From CAZOIA01 sp964579675 (GTDB taxonomy: Bacteria > Planctomycetota > Phycisphaerae > UBA1845 > PWPN01): 5,151 nucleotides of DNA. The translations under genes were made by a program, and so were the position numbers. The notes under the pieces are model-generated. The model made no database searches and was not told the DNA's origin. It saw only the letters and a program-made list of their open reading frames with translations. The DNA lies in NCBI GenBank assembly GCA_964579675.1, contig CAZOIA010000306.1:1-5151 (forward strand), in the 5' to 3' direction. Of this stretch, positions 4,874-5,151 are shown piece after piece (the first letter of the stretch is position 1; each line of letters opens with the position of its first letter).

Positions 4874-4880
4874 TTCGTAG

Positions 4881-5151
4881 ATGGCAGTCTACATGCGCTG
4901 GTCGAAGATGCGGCGCGAGCGGTTCTGGAATGGAGTTGCCCTTGCAGCGGTAGCGCTGCTGCTGCCGGCAAGCACCGTTTGGGCAGAAGCCATACCCATG
5001 ACAGCCGCCATCGTGCATATCGAGGCCGAGGCCGAAACCCCCGGGGGCACCGAGACGGGTGAGTTCGAGCAGGTCTTCCCCATGGGAACGGTTATCCACG
5101 GAGAATATCGTTATAGCCTGCCGGCGCCCGTGACCATCTTATCCACCCAGA
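4881..5151 (+). CDS. exported protein of unknown function, 3' end outside the window
   Basis: The open frame begins at an ATG with a near-ideal ribosome-binding site and continues through the window edge, giving the first 90 residues. The N-terminus is basic (KMRRER, 9-14), followed by a hydrophobic stretch (about 16-30) and VWA|EA at 33-37, a good signal-peptidase I site, so the protein is probably exported. An in-frame Met at residue 5 or 10 could also serve as start, but the ribosome-binding site favours the first. The mature start is acidic and Glu/Thr-rich (EAEAETPGGTETGEFEQ, 48-64), then turns to a strand-like pattern (VIHGEYRYSL, 71-80). I do not recognise a family. Its promoter and leader layout parallels the protease gene, so it may be another surface protein with a C-terminal sorting tail, but that end is not visible. 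Confidence 0.85.
   Translation, partial: MAVYMRWSKMRRERFWNGVALAAVALLLPASTVWAEAIPMTAAIVHIEAEAETPGGTETGEFEQVFPMGTVIHGEYRYSLPAPVTILSTQ

Larger units (their letters stand above)
4478..4880. other. 403-bp gene-free region between two exported-protein genes
   Basis: I see no credible gene here. It holds a hairpin just after the protease stop, a 13-bp palindrome (4609-4621), a 5-bp stem (4653-4667), a T-rich tract (4694-4708), an extended -10 promoter (4710-4738) and the leader of the next gene. The octamer CTTGTGGG occurs twice (4623-4630 and 4667-4674). Confidence 0.6.

Noticed and set aside
1..5151. CRISPR array, IS element, tRNA, rRNA or defence system
   Set aside because: There are no regularly spaced long direct repeats, transposase motifs, terminal inverted repeats flanking a gene, tRNA cloverleaf or rRNA signature. 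None of the genes belongs to a defence family I recognise.

Overview
This is a GC-rich bacterial window with four complete protein genes and the 5' end of a fifth, separated by unusually roomy intergenic DNA. The best taxonomic clue is the C-terminus of the serine protease at 3449-4477. It ends in a PEP-CTERM-type sorting tail of the PAPGA form (Pro-Ala-Pro-Gly-Ala, a hydrophobic helix containing Gly-Trp, then Lys-Arg-Arg), which I associate with Planctomycetota. The secreted SGNH hydrolase, the DegT-family aminotransferase and the wide gene spacing fit that assignment. It remains an inference: no rRNA or phylogenetic marker is present.

Left part, minus strand (1-2115): a secreted SGNH/GDSL hydrolase of the PAF-acetylhydrolase type (1396-2115, GTG start) lies upstream of a PLP-dependent DegT/DnrJ/EryC1/StrS aminotransferase (52-1290). 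The 105-bp gap between them carries a degenerate heptanucleotide tandem repeat that runs almost to the aminotransferase start codon. A weak hairpin plus T-run lies just beyond the aminotransferase stop.

Middle (2116-3448): a short divergent region holds three inverted repeats and a candidate -10 box. It leads to a small class I SAM-dependent methyltransferase of the 'CPWW' type (2367-2915, plus strand). A gene-free stretch of about 530 bp follows. It contains a nested AT-rich hairpin, a perfect 6-2-6 operator-like palindrome, a good sigma70-type promoter (3214-3242) and a leader of about 200 nt with two further hairpins.

Right part, plus strand (3449-5151): a signal-peptide-bearing S1-family serine protease with intact His-Asp-Ser residues, a calcium-loop-like insert next to the catalytic His, and the PEP-CTERM tail. 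A 403-bp intergenic region follows, with an extended -10 promoter and a leader of about 135 nt that opens with a hairpin. It precedes an exported protein of unknown function that runs off the window.

Functionally the window looks like ordinary chromosomal DNA dominated by envelope and secretion functions: an exported hydrolase, a surface-sorted protease, an unknown exported protein, and a sugar-type aminotransferase. I see no defence system, phage, IS element, CRISPR array or RNA gene. The most interesting features are the two long structured leaders whose stems share a GTGAG/CTCAC core, the atypical protease, the heptad repeat, and the operator-like palindromes.
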